Shown piece after piece: positions 24,289 through 35,129 of a DNA stretch of 64,000 bases. The stretch is taken from NCBI GenBank assembly GCA_033032865.1, contig JAWHQI010000065.1, forward strand, positions 9,236,001 through 9,300,000. Direction: 5' to 3'. The position numbers and the translations under genes were made by a program. The stretch comes from Dactylorhiza incarnata. Taxonomy: Eukaryota > Streptophyta > Magnoliopsida > Asparagales > Orchidaceae. The notes beneath the pieces are model-generated. The model saw only the letters and a list, made by a program, of their open reading frames with translations. It searched no databases and was not told the origin of the DNA. The stretch's first letter is position 1, and each line of letters begins with the position of its first letter.

Positions 24289-25189
24289 GAGCAATGTTAA
24301 TAGCACCCCACGGTACGATAGTAGCACCCCATAAATTAGATTAAAATTAATACAAAATTGATCTAATAGCACCCCACTCGATCCTCATCTCCCCTTGTTA
24401 TCACCCTCCCCTGCTCCGTCAGCAGGAATTTCAAATGGAATGATTACCCCGGACGACTCAGCCAGAAATTTCCGCACACCACCATTTTAGAACTCCTCTG
24501 TCCTCTAGTATCTCTACCAATCTGGGCCATAAATTTCATTCCTTGTTCACTCCCTATCTCCAGACTCGCCTTCTCTTTGCTCTCCTCCCCTTCGAATCCC
24601 CATGGAAACGACGATGCTTCAATGGTAGGCGGCGTCGACGGCGGTGGCAGCTACCTTTTGCTGGTTCGTCTGGGTCATGGGTTCCGCCGAGGTCAAGGGA
24701 AAACACGTTGTCGATCCTAAGATGGGATCGATCACTAGAGGCAAGGTCCAAGAAAATTACAAACAGCACTGGTCCTTCGGGTGGCGGGCGGAGTTGTCGT
24801 AGAAGGTCCGGCCTTGGCTCGGCTTGCAGAAGAAGGAGAAGTGCAGGCGGACGAGGCGGAAGTTGCAACCATTAATGCTTCAGGCATTGGTGAGAGTTCG
24901 CCGGAAAACAAACATGATTCTCCCATCCATGCAAGCTCTGGTTAGAGCGCATGACAAATTTTCAGACGAGCGGATACAACACATAATCCCAAGGCGGGGC
25001 ATGATGCCACTTGCGAGGTCGTGGGCGGGAATTTCGCTGGAGAGGAGCAGTCTCGGCCATAATTTTTGTCGGAAATCAAGCGGAAAAGGAAGGGGGCGGA
25101 TGTAAAAAATGGGGTGCTATTATAACCGTATAATATTAAATTTAAATAATAATTATGAAATACTATGTGAGGTGCTATTAACATTGCTC
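24289..25189 (+). mobile_element. Non-autonomous TIR transposon carrying gene fragments
   Basis: Perfect 19-bp terminal inverted repeats GAGCAATGTTAATAGCACC (24289-24307) and its complement (25171-25189), with identical 8-bp flanks TATTTTTA (24281-24288 and 25190-25197). An 8-bp duplication suggests mobilisation by a hAT-type transposase, though the ends are not classical hAT. The AT-rich margins enclose a GC-rich core (about 24540-25080) with fragments of host coding sequence. No transposase is encoded. Confidence 0.75.
24602..25047 (+). pseudogene. Captured sterol C24-methyltransferase (SMT2-like) fragments
   Basis: From an ATG at 24602, after one early stop (TAG near 24626), the frame reads 'CWFVWVMGSAEVKGKHVVD', then 'MGSITRGKVQENYKQHWSF'. 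This matches the N-terminal membrane anchor and following block of plant SMT2-type sterol 24-C-methyltransferases. Near 24982-25036 a second block, 'HNPKAGHDATCEVVGGNF', matches a segment from the methyltransferase core. About 120 residues of the parent protein between these blocks are missing. They are replaced by a stretch (about 24790-24945) that reads 'EEGEVQADEAEVATINASG' in another frame and may come from a different gene. SMT2 makes C24-ethyl sterols in the ER; this copy is broken and not functional. The identification is from memory of the family. Confidence 0.7.
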
Positions 25190-25197
25190 TATTTTTA

Positions 25198-25669
25198 AAC
25201 CCATACTCATATATCTATATTTTTAAGAGAAAATCGGTAATTAATTTTCAATTGTAATTTTGATGAGAAACTATTTTCAAAGCACTATGCTCATTGAAGG
25301 GTTAGAAGTATACAAAAATTTCCAACACCCCCTCCGCCTCGCGCCTGGAACTGACGATCGGCTTCTCCACTACGATTAATCCCTCACCGTGAGATCACCG
25401 GGCTCCTACATCCCCTCCGTCTCGCGCCGGACATATTGGGCTCCGCTGATCTTCTTCCCCAACCCGCACCGCTCGCTCCCTCCATCAATTTGGACATTTG
25501 AGCACATTCAACGGCGCTACAGCAATTACTTGTTTAGTTGGTTGTGTATTTCCAAACAAAAGTTAGAGCTTTAATAGCAATTTGTAACGAAGAGACTGGT
25601 CTCCGTCGCCTTCCTTCCTCCTCGGCGGCCTCGACGCTTCTTGAGTAGGCCTCAGCAAACACCGTTGCG
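25198..25669 (+). promoter_or_regulatory. Upstream region and 5' UTR of the putative PIG-W gene
   Basis: A CT-rich, GC-richer stretch (25320-25669) precedes a start codon in a good plant context (gttgcgATGG). No TATA box can be set with confidence. The gene-fragment-carrying TIR element ends only 480 bp upstream of the ATG, so it could influence or supply promoter sequence. Confidence 0.35.
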
Positions 25670-26022
25670 ATGGATCTCTCATCGAAGTTTCTCAAACCCA
25701 GTAGAAGCCTCAAAGAAGAGTACGATAACTGCTATCGACCTTGCTCCTCATAATATTTTTCTGTTCTTTTTCTTTCTCGTCGACTCCCTTACCTGATTCA
25801 GGGAAATCCTTCCTCTTTTCCAGGTTTGTGAGCAATCTCAGTGGATCCTCTATGCTGGAGATAGCCGCTCTCTCAGTGATCGTACCGGTAATCTCGCCGA
25901 TTTGTTTGTTTGTCGATTTTCCACATATAAATTTACATCGCATTGTTTGATTCACAACACAATGAGTTTATTCTAGGCATTGGTGATTCTCCGGAAATGG
26001 AGCCGCTCAAGCAATAAAAGAG
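25670..26022 (+). CDS. PIGW: PIG-W/GWT1 inositol acyltransferase, exons 1-3 (putative)
   Basis: Three exons with canonical borders: 25670-25719 (donor gtacga), 25824-25887 (acceptor ttccag, donor gtaatc) and 25977-26022 (acceptor ttctag, donor gtacct). Spliced, they start MDLSSKFLKPSRSLKE and continue EEFVSNLSGSSMLEIAAL. That is the conserved N-terminal motif of PIG-W/GWT1 (K-E-x-F-V-S-N-L-x-G-x-x-x-L-E-I), followed by a first membrane helix (LSVIVPALVIL). PIG-W acylates the inositol of GPI precursors in the ER membrane. The frame is open across all three junctions, and exon 3 ends in phase 1, matching the exon at 49567. I cannot tell from sequence whether the gene is expressed. Later exons (the protein has about a dozen helices) are not in the window. 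The family assignment is from memory. Confidence 0.65.
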
Positions 26023-26024
26023 GT

Positions 26025-26062
26025 ACCTTCTTCTTCTTCTTCTTCTACTACTACTACTACTT
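26025..26062. repeat. (TTC)n and (TAC)n microsatellites
   Basis: Eight TTC-type units followed by five TAC-type units, just inside the intron after exon 3. Confidence 0.9.
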
Positions 26063-26281
26063 AATCTTGTTTTCAATACCTTGTTGTCTAAATAGAAAAA
26101 GGAGCACGTTTTTGTAACTTTAAAATGATTAAGGACCCTTTAAATTGCCGACCGAAACATAAGATCTTCATTCTTATACAGACTTGAAACTTAAATTCAA
26201 AATTTATGAAGTTTAGAATTTAGACTGTCATATATGCATTTCGAGTGTTCAGAGAAAAAATGATAATGTTTAGATGAATGA

Positions 26282-26610
26282 ATGAAAAATCAAGAGTATA
26301 TAAAATGCCTTGGCGAGTTAAGATACTTTTTAGGGCTTGTGGTTTATGCATCATCTCATGGCGTTTCTGTGATAAAAGAAAACGTGCATTTGATCTCCTA
26401 TCTGATGCATATATGCTGTCGTGTAAACCTTCACGACAACTATGGTTCCACATGCCTCTCTTAGCGAGGATAGGGAACTTCTAAATGATATTCTTATGAA
26501 CCGCATTGGACCTACTATCTTGGCGATCTTTCCGACAAACTTGACCTCTATGATACTATCCATGTCAAGCCATAATTACGTGATCTCTCTATTTCCAATA
26601 TGAGAGGAGG
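26282..26610 (+). pseudogene. Ty1/Copia reverse transcriptase relic
   Basis: The frame reads CLGELRYFLGL, the Copia RT block following the YVDD region. After a frameshift come 'RAFDLLSDAYMLSCKPS', matching the usual 'DLL…TGMLGCKP', and a degraded 'HNYVIS'. No flanking LTRs or gag are seen, so it is an old isolated piece. Confidence 0.6.
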
Positions 26611-27739
26611 GGGAGGGCCGTTGTACTACCTACAGTACCTTCGGGTTACGAGGGGGGATGACCATATACTCAATTTTTTCCTTTTTCATGAGTGGGGGGG
26701 GGGGGGGTAAGGATTGCAAGTTCCACGAGTAATGAACCATCATTGTAGGTTGTTGATGCACTTACATACAACTCAACTTTGACATCTACAACAACCTCTA
26801 TTCTTCAAGTATTTTAAAGGATTTATTGTTATGAATTGGTATTTACCTTATTGTACATAGTGATTTAGACTTTGGTATGTCTCCTAGGCAGTCATCTTGT
26901 AATTCTACGTAATCATTTCTTATCAAAGAAATTATCAAGTGCGATCACATTCTTTTCTATTTATTTCTTATATCATGTGATGGAGATCAACCACACACTA
27001 TGAACACACACACACACACACACACACCAACATCTGTTCAGATCTATTCATGCTACTGACACTTATAAATTCATCATATGTACGATCAGAAATCGCATAT
27101 GTAATGTACCTATTTTTAGCCTGCCATCGTTCTCTTCTTCAGTCCGTCGTCGTTCTCTTCTCTAGCCCGACGTCTTTCTCTTCTCCAGTGCTTCACAATG
27201 CAATCACTTCATCCTGCTATAGCTTCCCCAATCCAACCATTGCTAGCAAACCTTAGCCGCAAATCACTTATTTTCCCTATCCCTATCATCAGATCTCATT
27301 GTCTTTCCCTCCTTACAACTATACTCTCCCCTCCGTCAACACCCCATTCCACCAAAACTCCCAACCTACCAAAACCATATATAATTTTATATTTACATTC
27401 CCCTTGAAAACAATTTCTTACTTACACGTCATTATCATTCCTTCCCAAACCCGTCTATCACATCACTTTCGCCTTGGACACGATTATTTGGTGAGTCTTT
27501 GCATTTATTTTCATTTTCGTCATATTGTACTTTTTTTACCATTTATTTCTAGTGATATTTTACTTTAAATATATACAACTTCTTTTCAGTAGACATGTAA
27601 CTTTATTTTCCCCGTATTTAAATTCTAGCACTTATGTTTGTTTGTAATTGGTATATGGTAGCATGATTATAATTACTTATAATAAATAGTTGATACTTGT
27701 GCGAGTTTTAATTTTTTGTTATTTAACTAGTTACACATC
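26611..27739. other. Unassigned intronic sequence with simple repeats
   Basis: Contains a run of 14 G (26694-26707) and an (AC)n tract (27004-27027). From 27120 to 27200 there is a short CT-rich repeat around 'cgttctcttct'. No gene is seen. Confidence 0.6.
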
Positions 27740-27875
27740 AGAATCTTTCTTGATTGACACATTTAGATGCATAACATTTGATTCCATTTATTCTTTATCT
27801 TAGTTCATTGATTGCATGTGTGTTTGCATTTTTTTGTTAATTAGGTCAGCAACAAATCCTATAACCTTGTCTTGC
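27740..27875. repeat. Segment shared with 48548-48650
   Basis: Similar in order and wording to 48548-48650: 'gacacatttag(a/g)tgcat', a stretch with 'attgattgc/attacc', then 'gttaattagg(t/c)ca(g/a)caac'. The two lie on opposite sides of the chromovirus-like element. Confidence 0.55.
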
Positions 27876-28073
27876 ATCAAATTCCAGAGCCCCTAGTTTA
27901 GGGATTCGTTTATGCTACGCAGTGGTATGTCTATTGGTTATTCATGGCAAGTTTTAATAATTTTGTATGTTCTAATAACCATGCAACCCAAGCAACTAGC
28001 TCAAATACAAAGATGTGGAAAGTTGACTTTAAAAAACTTTTATTAGATTGGATTGTCCATTTATGTACTCATT

Positions 28074-28157
28074 TAGATCGCTACGACACTTGCCTAGATC
28101 TGATGGACACTCTCCTAGATCAGATGGACACTCTTCTAGATCACATGACACTCGCCT
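28074..28157 (+). repeat. 21-bp minisatellite, about 4 units
   Basis: Units of 'tagatcagatggacactct' plus two bases, imperfect. Translated, they give a repeated Leu-Asp-x-Met-Asp-Thr pattern. Confidence 0.75.
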
Positions 28158-28599
28158 AGATGCCTTAACACACAGTTCAGAACATTGAATACTAGAGTTG
28201 ATGAGTTAGTGCTCCGAAGAATTCTAGTCATGCCACCCCTTGTCGACAAGACCATAAACTGACTCCCTCTTGCGTAGTTATGAGACACTCGTGGTTTCGA
28301 TGATACTGATAACCGCCCTTTTCAACATCCCACGACTACCCCTACCATTAGAGGACCCCAAACATATTTATGCTATACTCTACAGAGCTTCTCAGGAGAA
28401 GCTACACCTTGTAGATCATCTTCATACCCTACCCTCTATTAGAGGAAGTCTGAGCCCGCTTATGTTCGACTCCTGAGTGCTAGGCCCATACCATTATGTA
28501 GATCTCCTTCATCCTTAATCAATCGTTTGTAGAAATCGTGTTAACCCTCTGACACGATTATGTTTGGGTTAACTATTAAGATTACAAGAGCCTTGCAGA

Positions 28600-29340
28600 G
28601 GTTGCTATATAGAGGATGGTAAAGTTGATGCGCCCTCCTTTGATGATCAACTGAACCCAAATGTATTCACTATTGAATTTTTGATAAAAAAACATTACTT
28701 CGACTGGTATGAGATGACAGACAAGCATCAAGTTAGGTTCTCAAAGATGAACTTCCTAGCCAGACCAAAATTTATTGGACAAGCCTCAAGCATATGCTAC
28801 AGCGTGAGGGTCTTCGCTCAATATTTAGATGGACAAAAAAAGAGGAAGTTGAAGGATAAGTATTTTCCCGTATCCTTTATGAGTCCGCTTCTGGGTTAAT
28901 TATATGCCCCGTGGCAAGGGACTTTGTCTATTGCCGATTATATGATTCGATTTAACGAGTTAGTAGTGATGAAAGACATTGATGAGGATCCCGTTGTCAC
29001 CATGTCCTGGTTTTGATTTAGGCTCCGTGCCGAGACACGTGAGAGGTTGATTCCCCACTCTTGGGTAGAGCAGATATTTCAACTCGCCCTCTAGTACGAG
29101 CATTATTTAAGATTCATAGGACTGAGACGAGTTAGTCCGCAGTCTGAACATGAGTAGGAACCCTCAACCCATGACCACTGCTATGCTTTGCCATGTTCCC
29201 ATAAATGTGAAAGGCAAGGCCCCATACACCAAATCATCTTGTCCCGATGGAATTCAATACTTTAGGTGCCATGGTAGGGAGCATATGGTGGCCTAGTGCC
29301 TTAGGAGGAATTTACATCTTATTGGTGGGAGTGAGTTTAA
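28600..29340 (+). pseudogene. Ty3/Gypsy gag relic, plus strand
   Basis: In order: 'VDAPSFDDQLNPNVF', 'HYFDWYEMTDKHQVRFSKM', 'KKRKLKDKYFPVSF', 'SIADYMIRFNELVVM', 'DEDPVVTMSWF' and a degraded zinc knuckle 'YFRCHGREHMVA'. This is the standard Gypsy gag layout, with several stops and frameshifts. The chromovirus-like element starts 40 bp downstream, so this older element was probably its landing site. Confidence 0.75.
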
Positions 29341-29382
29341 CTCGAATCCAATAGCCAGGCTGAGGATGAGATTATGAATTTA

Positions 29383-30537
29383 TGATGTAGTCCGAGCGGA
29401 CCAAGCCGAAATTTGCGCACGAATTTACTCGACGTTTGAACTTCGAAAGTTAGTTAATCGTTATTTGAAAGAAAAATCCCCACATGTTTAAAAGATTTGA
29501 ATCAAAGAGGTGTTTGCAACTTCCGGTAAGCTTAAGCACACCAATAATTTATGAATAACAACAATAAAAGTAGATTGAATGTTTGAGGCAAGCCTTTGCT
29601 AATTAAATGAATTGCATATGACTAGGCTAATAAACGAGAGCAAGCAAAGGGCGGAGTTTACCCGAGCATACACAAATCTACGACGAGGAGGTGGCCACCT
29701 CCAACTTAGTTGCACAAGCGTGAAAATGGTTGCTAGTGTCGTGTCTGGACTGCGTCAACGTCTATTGGATTGTGATCCTTTATTTTTGGCGGTATGTCAT
29801 GCGTGGAAGGGCGCAGTTGCCGATCCTTTGAAGGGAATGATCCGAGGAAGATTAGGTCGTCGGAGTAGATCGTCGATGTTGACGATGACCTGAGAGGAGG
29901 TCGACAGTCCTCGACGATTAGTTAGTCGTCGAAAGAATATCGAACGCCGACGATATTGAGTTGCTGGAAAGGGCGCGTCGTTCTTTGTCCAGGGAGCACG
30001 TCGATCGGTCGCAGAGGGAGTTCAGAGATGGTGACGTGGCCATGGAGCTTCTTCATGTGTCTGAAGATGATGATTGAGCGGAACGCCGGGGAGGTTTGCG
30101 GTCGGTCAGAGGAAAACAGAGACTCGTTTCCTTTGATATTGACCGTCTGGCTCTTCCGTTGAGAAGGACTTTTTTATGCGGTTATTTCAAGTTTCGATTT
30201 TATGATTTGTTTCCAATAAAGTAAATATTATTATGCCTTTTTTAATACTCATATCAAAATATGATTGCTTAATTTTCTCTTCTAAATAAAAGCAGATCTC
30301 CTAATTAGAGCTATTGCCTCCTTAGTCATATGTGTCCTTAATTAGTTAAAGCTACTAGCATCTTGAATTGCCAGACCATTTATTCATGGTCTCACCAGGT
30401 GGTCAAACCGATGAGTCGGAACTCAAAATAACATCGGTGCGCGGAAAAATAAAATGACAGAATTAAAATAATAAAATAAAAAGTTAACGGTCGCATGATG
30501 ATATCACGAGCCATTGGATGCGGCGACGGTTGCATCA
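29383..30537 (-). repeat. 3' LTR of chromovirus-like element
   Basis: 1155 bp, TGATGTAG...TTGCATCA on the plus strand. Homologous along its length to 41964-42192 plus 47453-48388, for example 'cgacgaggaggtggccacct' in both. It contains an antisense frame, 'DDIELLERARRSLSREHVDR', shared with the other copy. Confidence 0.8.
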
Positions 30538-30632
30538 ATTCCTCCAGGGTTGACAGAGCTCGACCCCGGTGAGAATTCACAAAAACTGGCAACCAAGTAA
30601 TGCTGGTACATCCCGTGACGAGTGCGGAACTT

Positions 30633-31347
30633 TCACACATTAAGAACTAGATCTATCTCCTCAGTGGTGGCCGTCAGCATTGATGTTAAGTCGGGTGGTA
30701 TGTTTGGGTTTGCAATAGGTGGACTGGGCTTGGAACTTGACGGCTTTCCATAGGATGGTGTCAGATCAGCCACGTTAAATATCGGCGAAGTACCAAATTC
30801 AACAGGCAAATCGAGGAGGTATGCGTTCTCACCGATGCGCTTCTGAATTTGAAATGGACCAAACCTCTTTTGCTGTGGTTTATGATATGTCCCAAGAGTA
30901 AATCTCTGCTTTCTGAAATAAACTAACACCCAATCTCCTTCTGAAAAGTATTAACTCCCGGCGATAACGATCGACCATGGATTTATAATTTTCAGAAGTT
31001 GCTCGCAATTTATTAACAATATTTTTCTGCAATTCCTTTAAATAGTCAATATGAGTTTGCGCATCGAAAGAAATATGTTCATGAGATGACAACGAGCAAG
31101 TGAGGAATGGTGAATCCATAGACAATCTCGAAAGGAAGTTTATTAGTTGAGCGTTTTTTAAAATTATTGAATGCGAATTCAGCTTGCGGAATTACAACAT
31201 CCCATTGCTTTGGATTTTCACCAGTTAAACACCTAAGAAAGTTCCCCAAACTCCTATTAATTATCTCAGTCTGGTCATCGGTCTGAGGGTGATAAGCGTT
31301 ATTACACTTGAATTTGGTTCCCAGTCGACCCCACAATGTTTTTCAAA
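30633..31347 (-). pseudogene. Gypsy integrase, C-terminal half
   Basis: From the NA2 junction leftwards: 'WGRLGTKFKCNNAYHPQTDD' and 'QTEIINRSLGNFLRCLTGE' (with the third catalytic acidic residue), 'QWDVVIPQAEFAFNN', a Lys-rich helix, and the C-terminal fold 'RFGPFQIQKRIGENAYLLDL' then 'FNVADLTPSYG'. Stops and a frame change near 30900-30950 and 31110. It joins directly in meaning to 37793-38001 on the far side of NA2. Confidence 0.85.
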
Positions 31348-31352
31348 AATAC

Positions 31353-34006
31353 TGTCACGACCCGTCTCGACAAGAGTCAGAGTGCGCTTCGGGGCGGGCC
31401 GTGATGCCACAGACATGGGCGAAAAAAAATCCATGCCAGCTAAGACGGAGACAGAAAAACTAAAAAATAAGTTCTAAAATAATTAATTTGAAGAAAAACA
31501 GTTTGTTTTTATGCGGAAGCTATCAAGTTATCAGTGAAAATGATTTGATTGACATGTATTTTTGCAAAGAAAAACTTATGATACAAGTTCTGGAACAGAA
31601 ATTTATGCAGTGAACATCACAAATGAATGAACATGCAAAACATGTCAAATTCTAGTACTTATAATATTTAGCCTAGCAGTTGTCCATGAAACAAGAGAAA
31701 ATAACTGATTGTAATTACTACATAACAGAAATATCCGACAGTAAAAGAAATGAAACATAAACACAAAACCTGAAACTTGACGCAGATCGACCTCAGAGAG
31801 CAGGCGGCGCAGGCACGAACACTAGGGCAAATCCAAACAGAAGGAAAAGCCTCAGAACATTGAAATACACAAGAGCAAGCAAAATAAAATACGAGCAGGA
31901 GAAACAGAATATTTGTGTACCGCTTTTCATGAAGCAGAACTAACAAGACAGACAAGCAAGTGAGACAAGCAGAAATATATAGAATTATTAGACTACTCCG
32001 AGGTATAGCCTAAACATTTATTTTGCAACGACATAAGCTGTAATCGATGAAATGCGTAAGTGTTTATAGTGGGTGCGCATGGTTCACACTCAAGTCCAAG
32101 TGTAAGTCTTACTAGAATAAGAGTATTTTCCTGCTTACCGCGGCCATGCAAACAAGACGATGCACCACCTAAACCCTAGTTTTCAAGATTTGCTTATGAC
32201 ACTCAGGACATAAGTGATTCAGAAATTTATGCTCGCTATCACCGGTCCTTTGTTCCCATTAGGGATTCAAGAGGGAACCCAAGTCAAGGAGTTTCATCAA
32301 TTAAACCCTAGCTTTCAATGTTAACTTACACTATTAACGACTTAACACAGAATTTCGTGAATTCTAGCATATCAAGACATGTAACCAAGATACTGATTCA
32401 GATATACAAGAGTATATTTTATAAATGTGAAACGGGAGGAATCAAGTTATAGAACGTTATTTAACCAAGTCTTGGAATCAGACAGACATAAGAAACAAGA
32501 TTCGATGACTCAGAGAACTCGATAGAGAGTTTTGAAACTTGCGGATTCAAGTATTCACGAGTAATAAGATTAGTATACATCATTTTCCAAGATATCAAGT
32601 ATTCCCTTAGATTACGTCGTTCAAGGACATGAATATCTTCTAAGTAAACATGTGTACGAGCCGAATATTTTATATCAAGAACAATTCATCTAGTTGCTAG
32701 CAAGATCTTAACATTTATCATTATAATAATTTAATACTCCTAATCAAAAAGATCTACTAGTCTTCCATTTATCCATCAAATGAGATGCAATTCAATTAAG
32801 TGGAAATCCAATTTAAACCACTTTCGTTAACTCGTCTTTCAACAAATGAGACAAAATTCATCTAAATGAATATTCAAGTAACCCTCATTCACATTCACAA
32901 CTTGTGACATTCTAAACACGTGATACCTCAATCTATTAATAAGTCTATTTAGGGATTCGAGGTCTAGATTTATTCGACGAAACAAACATTCAAGAGTGAA
33001 TTCATATAAATATTAGAACAAACAAGACAATTAAATCCAATGCTTGCAAGAGAGAGGGATCTCTACTTGCCTTAAATGAGGCTGAATCTGACGGTGACGG
33101 CTAAGCGTGGAAGCAAAAGCAGACATCACATTTGAACCTGATCGAGCACAACGAAAGCGATGCAGCATAAATTATTACGCGAACACATGCTTTCTACGAC
33201 GCGGAATTTTAAATAATGAGGGTTAAGCAGATTTTACCTCCCTCAAAAGTGAGGGGAGAAGAGATTCCACGCGGAGACGGAGACTTGGCGACGCTTAGGT
33301 TGCAGAAACCTTAAATCGGAGAGGACTTGAAGAGATCCCGCCAATTAGAGCGACGAACGGCACCGGGGGCACGAACACCTAAGGATTTGGCGATTAGGAA
33401 GTGCACCAAAAATCTGAAATGCAAAATGGGTCACGAATAAATTATTAGGGTTTATGAAAATCTGAATAAGAGGAATCTTACCCAAAGGAAGCCGAGATCG
33501 GGCTCAAAGAGCCGAATCCGAGTCCGAAATATGAGCGGAGGAGGGTTCGAGCAAAACCCTAGGCGGAAACGGAGAGGAAGAGGGCTGTCAACCTTTAAAC
33601 TGGCGGCTGGAGGGTTGCTGCCCACGAGAAGGAGGAGAGGCCTTACCGCTAGAGGGGGAGTGCTGCCCTAGCTGAGGAAGAGGAGGAGGCTGCCAACACT
33701 TGGAGGAAGAAGGGATGATGGAGGGGCCACAGTCGGCTAGGGGAGGAGGAGCAGGCTGCGTCGGCCATGGCAGGAGGAGGCGCCGACGGAGGAGATGCCG
33801 ACGGGAGCAGGAGGCGTCGACGGCGCTGCACGCGGGAGCCGGGTGCGGGAGCGGGCGCATGAGACGGGAGGAGCGGCTTGCGGGATTTTTTTTTTGCGAG
33901 ACAGGAGCCCTAGCTGATGAGGGATTTAACAGGGGAGGGGCTGGGGTGAGGCTAGCCATTAGGGAATTAGTATTATTATTATTCTTGGATTTTAGGGGTT
34001 GTTACA
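31353..34006 (-). repeat. 3' LTR of NA2
   Basis: On the minus strand it begins TGTAACAACCCC, and about 45 bp in, a GC-rich 123-codon frame opens (33959 to 33588; MASLTPAPPLLNPSSARAPV). I do not recognise the protein. The rest of the LTR is AT-rich and non-coding. Confidence 0.85.
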
Positions 34007-35129
34007 ATCTCCCCTACTTATGAAGTTTCGTCCCAAAACTTTTTGAGGACTCCCTGAATGGGACCTCTCATGGCGAAGATTCAGATGCCATTTATTCCAT
34101 CAAGGTTTGTAAATTAAGGCACGGAAGCTAACTATGAATATGCTGAAACAGAAAGGGAGACAAGTGCGGAGACTTAACAAGATCAAGAGAAAAAATTGCA
34201 GATACTTGCTTCGCATAACAGATTCAAGTCATCAAGAGATTTATCCAGATTTTTCATGCATTCAAAACACAGTTATCAAAAGATGATTTTTCTTTCGAAA
34301 CTCAAGATACTCTACGATCTTAGCGGGTATGGCCAGATACGAAGTTTGGATTCAGGGAACACAGGAATTGATTCACATAGCTCGGAACTGAGAAATAAGA
34401 CTCAAGAATTCGGGAGCGAACAATCTTTGCACGAAGGGGTAACTTACTTGCGATGTTGACGCTTAAGAGCTAGCTTGAAGGAGATACTGGAGAATCAGAT
34501 GAGATCGATAGACAAGCAGAACATGAAGCACTCATTACGAATACCGGGGTCTTGAAACTAGAGATTCTAAAGCATTTCATACTGTCAGGTACATAAATTA
34601 TGTAATAATTACAGCATTTTCATTGGACAACTCTAGGTAATGATCATGCAAGTACAACCATGAGATCGTGTGCGATGCCAAGCAAATAGTAAATCCATGC
34701 GTGTGCAATCATTATTGTTGTTTTTGGCTTCACACTTGTGCAATTATTTATGATATGAATGCAATGAATGGATACACATGCCATGTTAAGCGCCCATATC
34801 ACTTAACATGTCATGCATATTAAGACTCTAATGCCAACGCACTTGAAAATATTAAACGGCCCATAATCATTTAATATTCGCAAGCGGTGTATATCCTAGT
34901 GGAATTCATATGCACAAAAATGTTAAATTTGCCCATAACCCCTTAACATTCGTGTGCATACTACTCATGCTTATGAGTGAGTGTGTGCGTGTTTCAGCCG
35001 CGAACAACAGATAATGACAAGGTGCGTGAAGAAATGATGCATGCATAAATATTTATAAAATAAGATTCAAAATATTTGATAATTGTAAAATACTTTATCT
35101 TTAGAAACAAACCTAGCTCTGATACCAAC
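34007..35129 (-). other. Non-coding interior of NA2
   Basis: No coding similarity. From 34650 to 34990 there is a run of loosely repeated phrases such as 'cacttaacatgtcatg', 'catttaatattcgc' and 'ccttaacattcgtg'. Confidence 0.75.
35111..35127 (-). other. Methionine-tRNA primer binding site of NA2
   Basis: Minus strand TGGTATCAGAGCTAGGT, two bases from the 5' LTR end; a textbook primer site. Confidence 0.85.

Noticed and set aside
31668..31955. 95-codon Cys/Phe-rich frame, repeated at 35445-35732
   Set aside because: Repeated only because of the NA2 LTRs; no domain, AT-rich chance frame.
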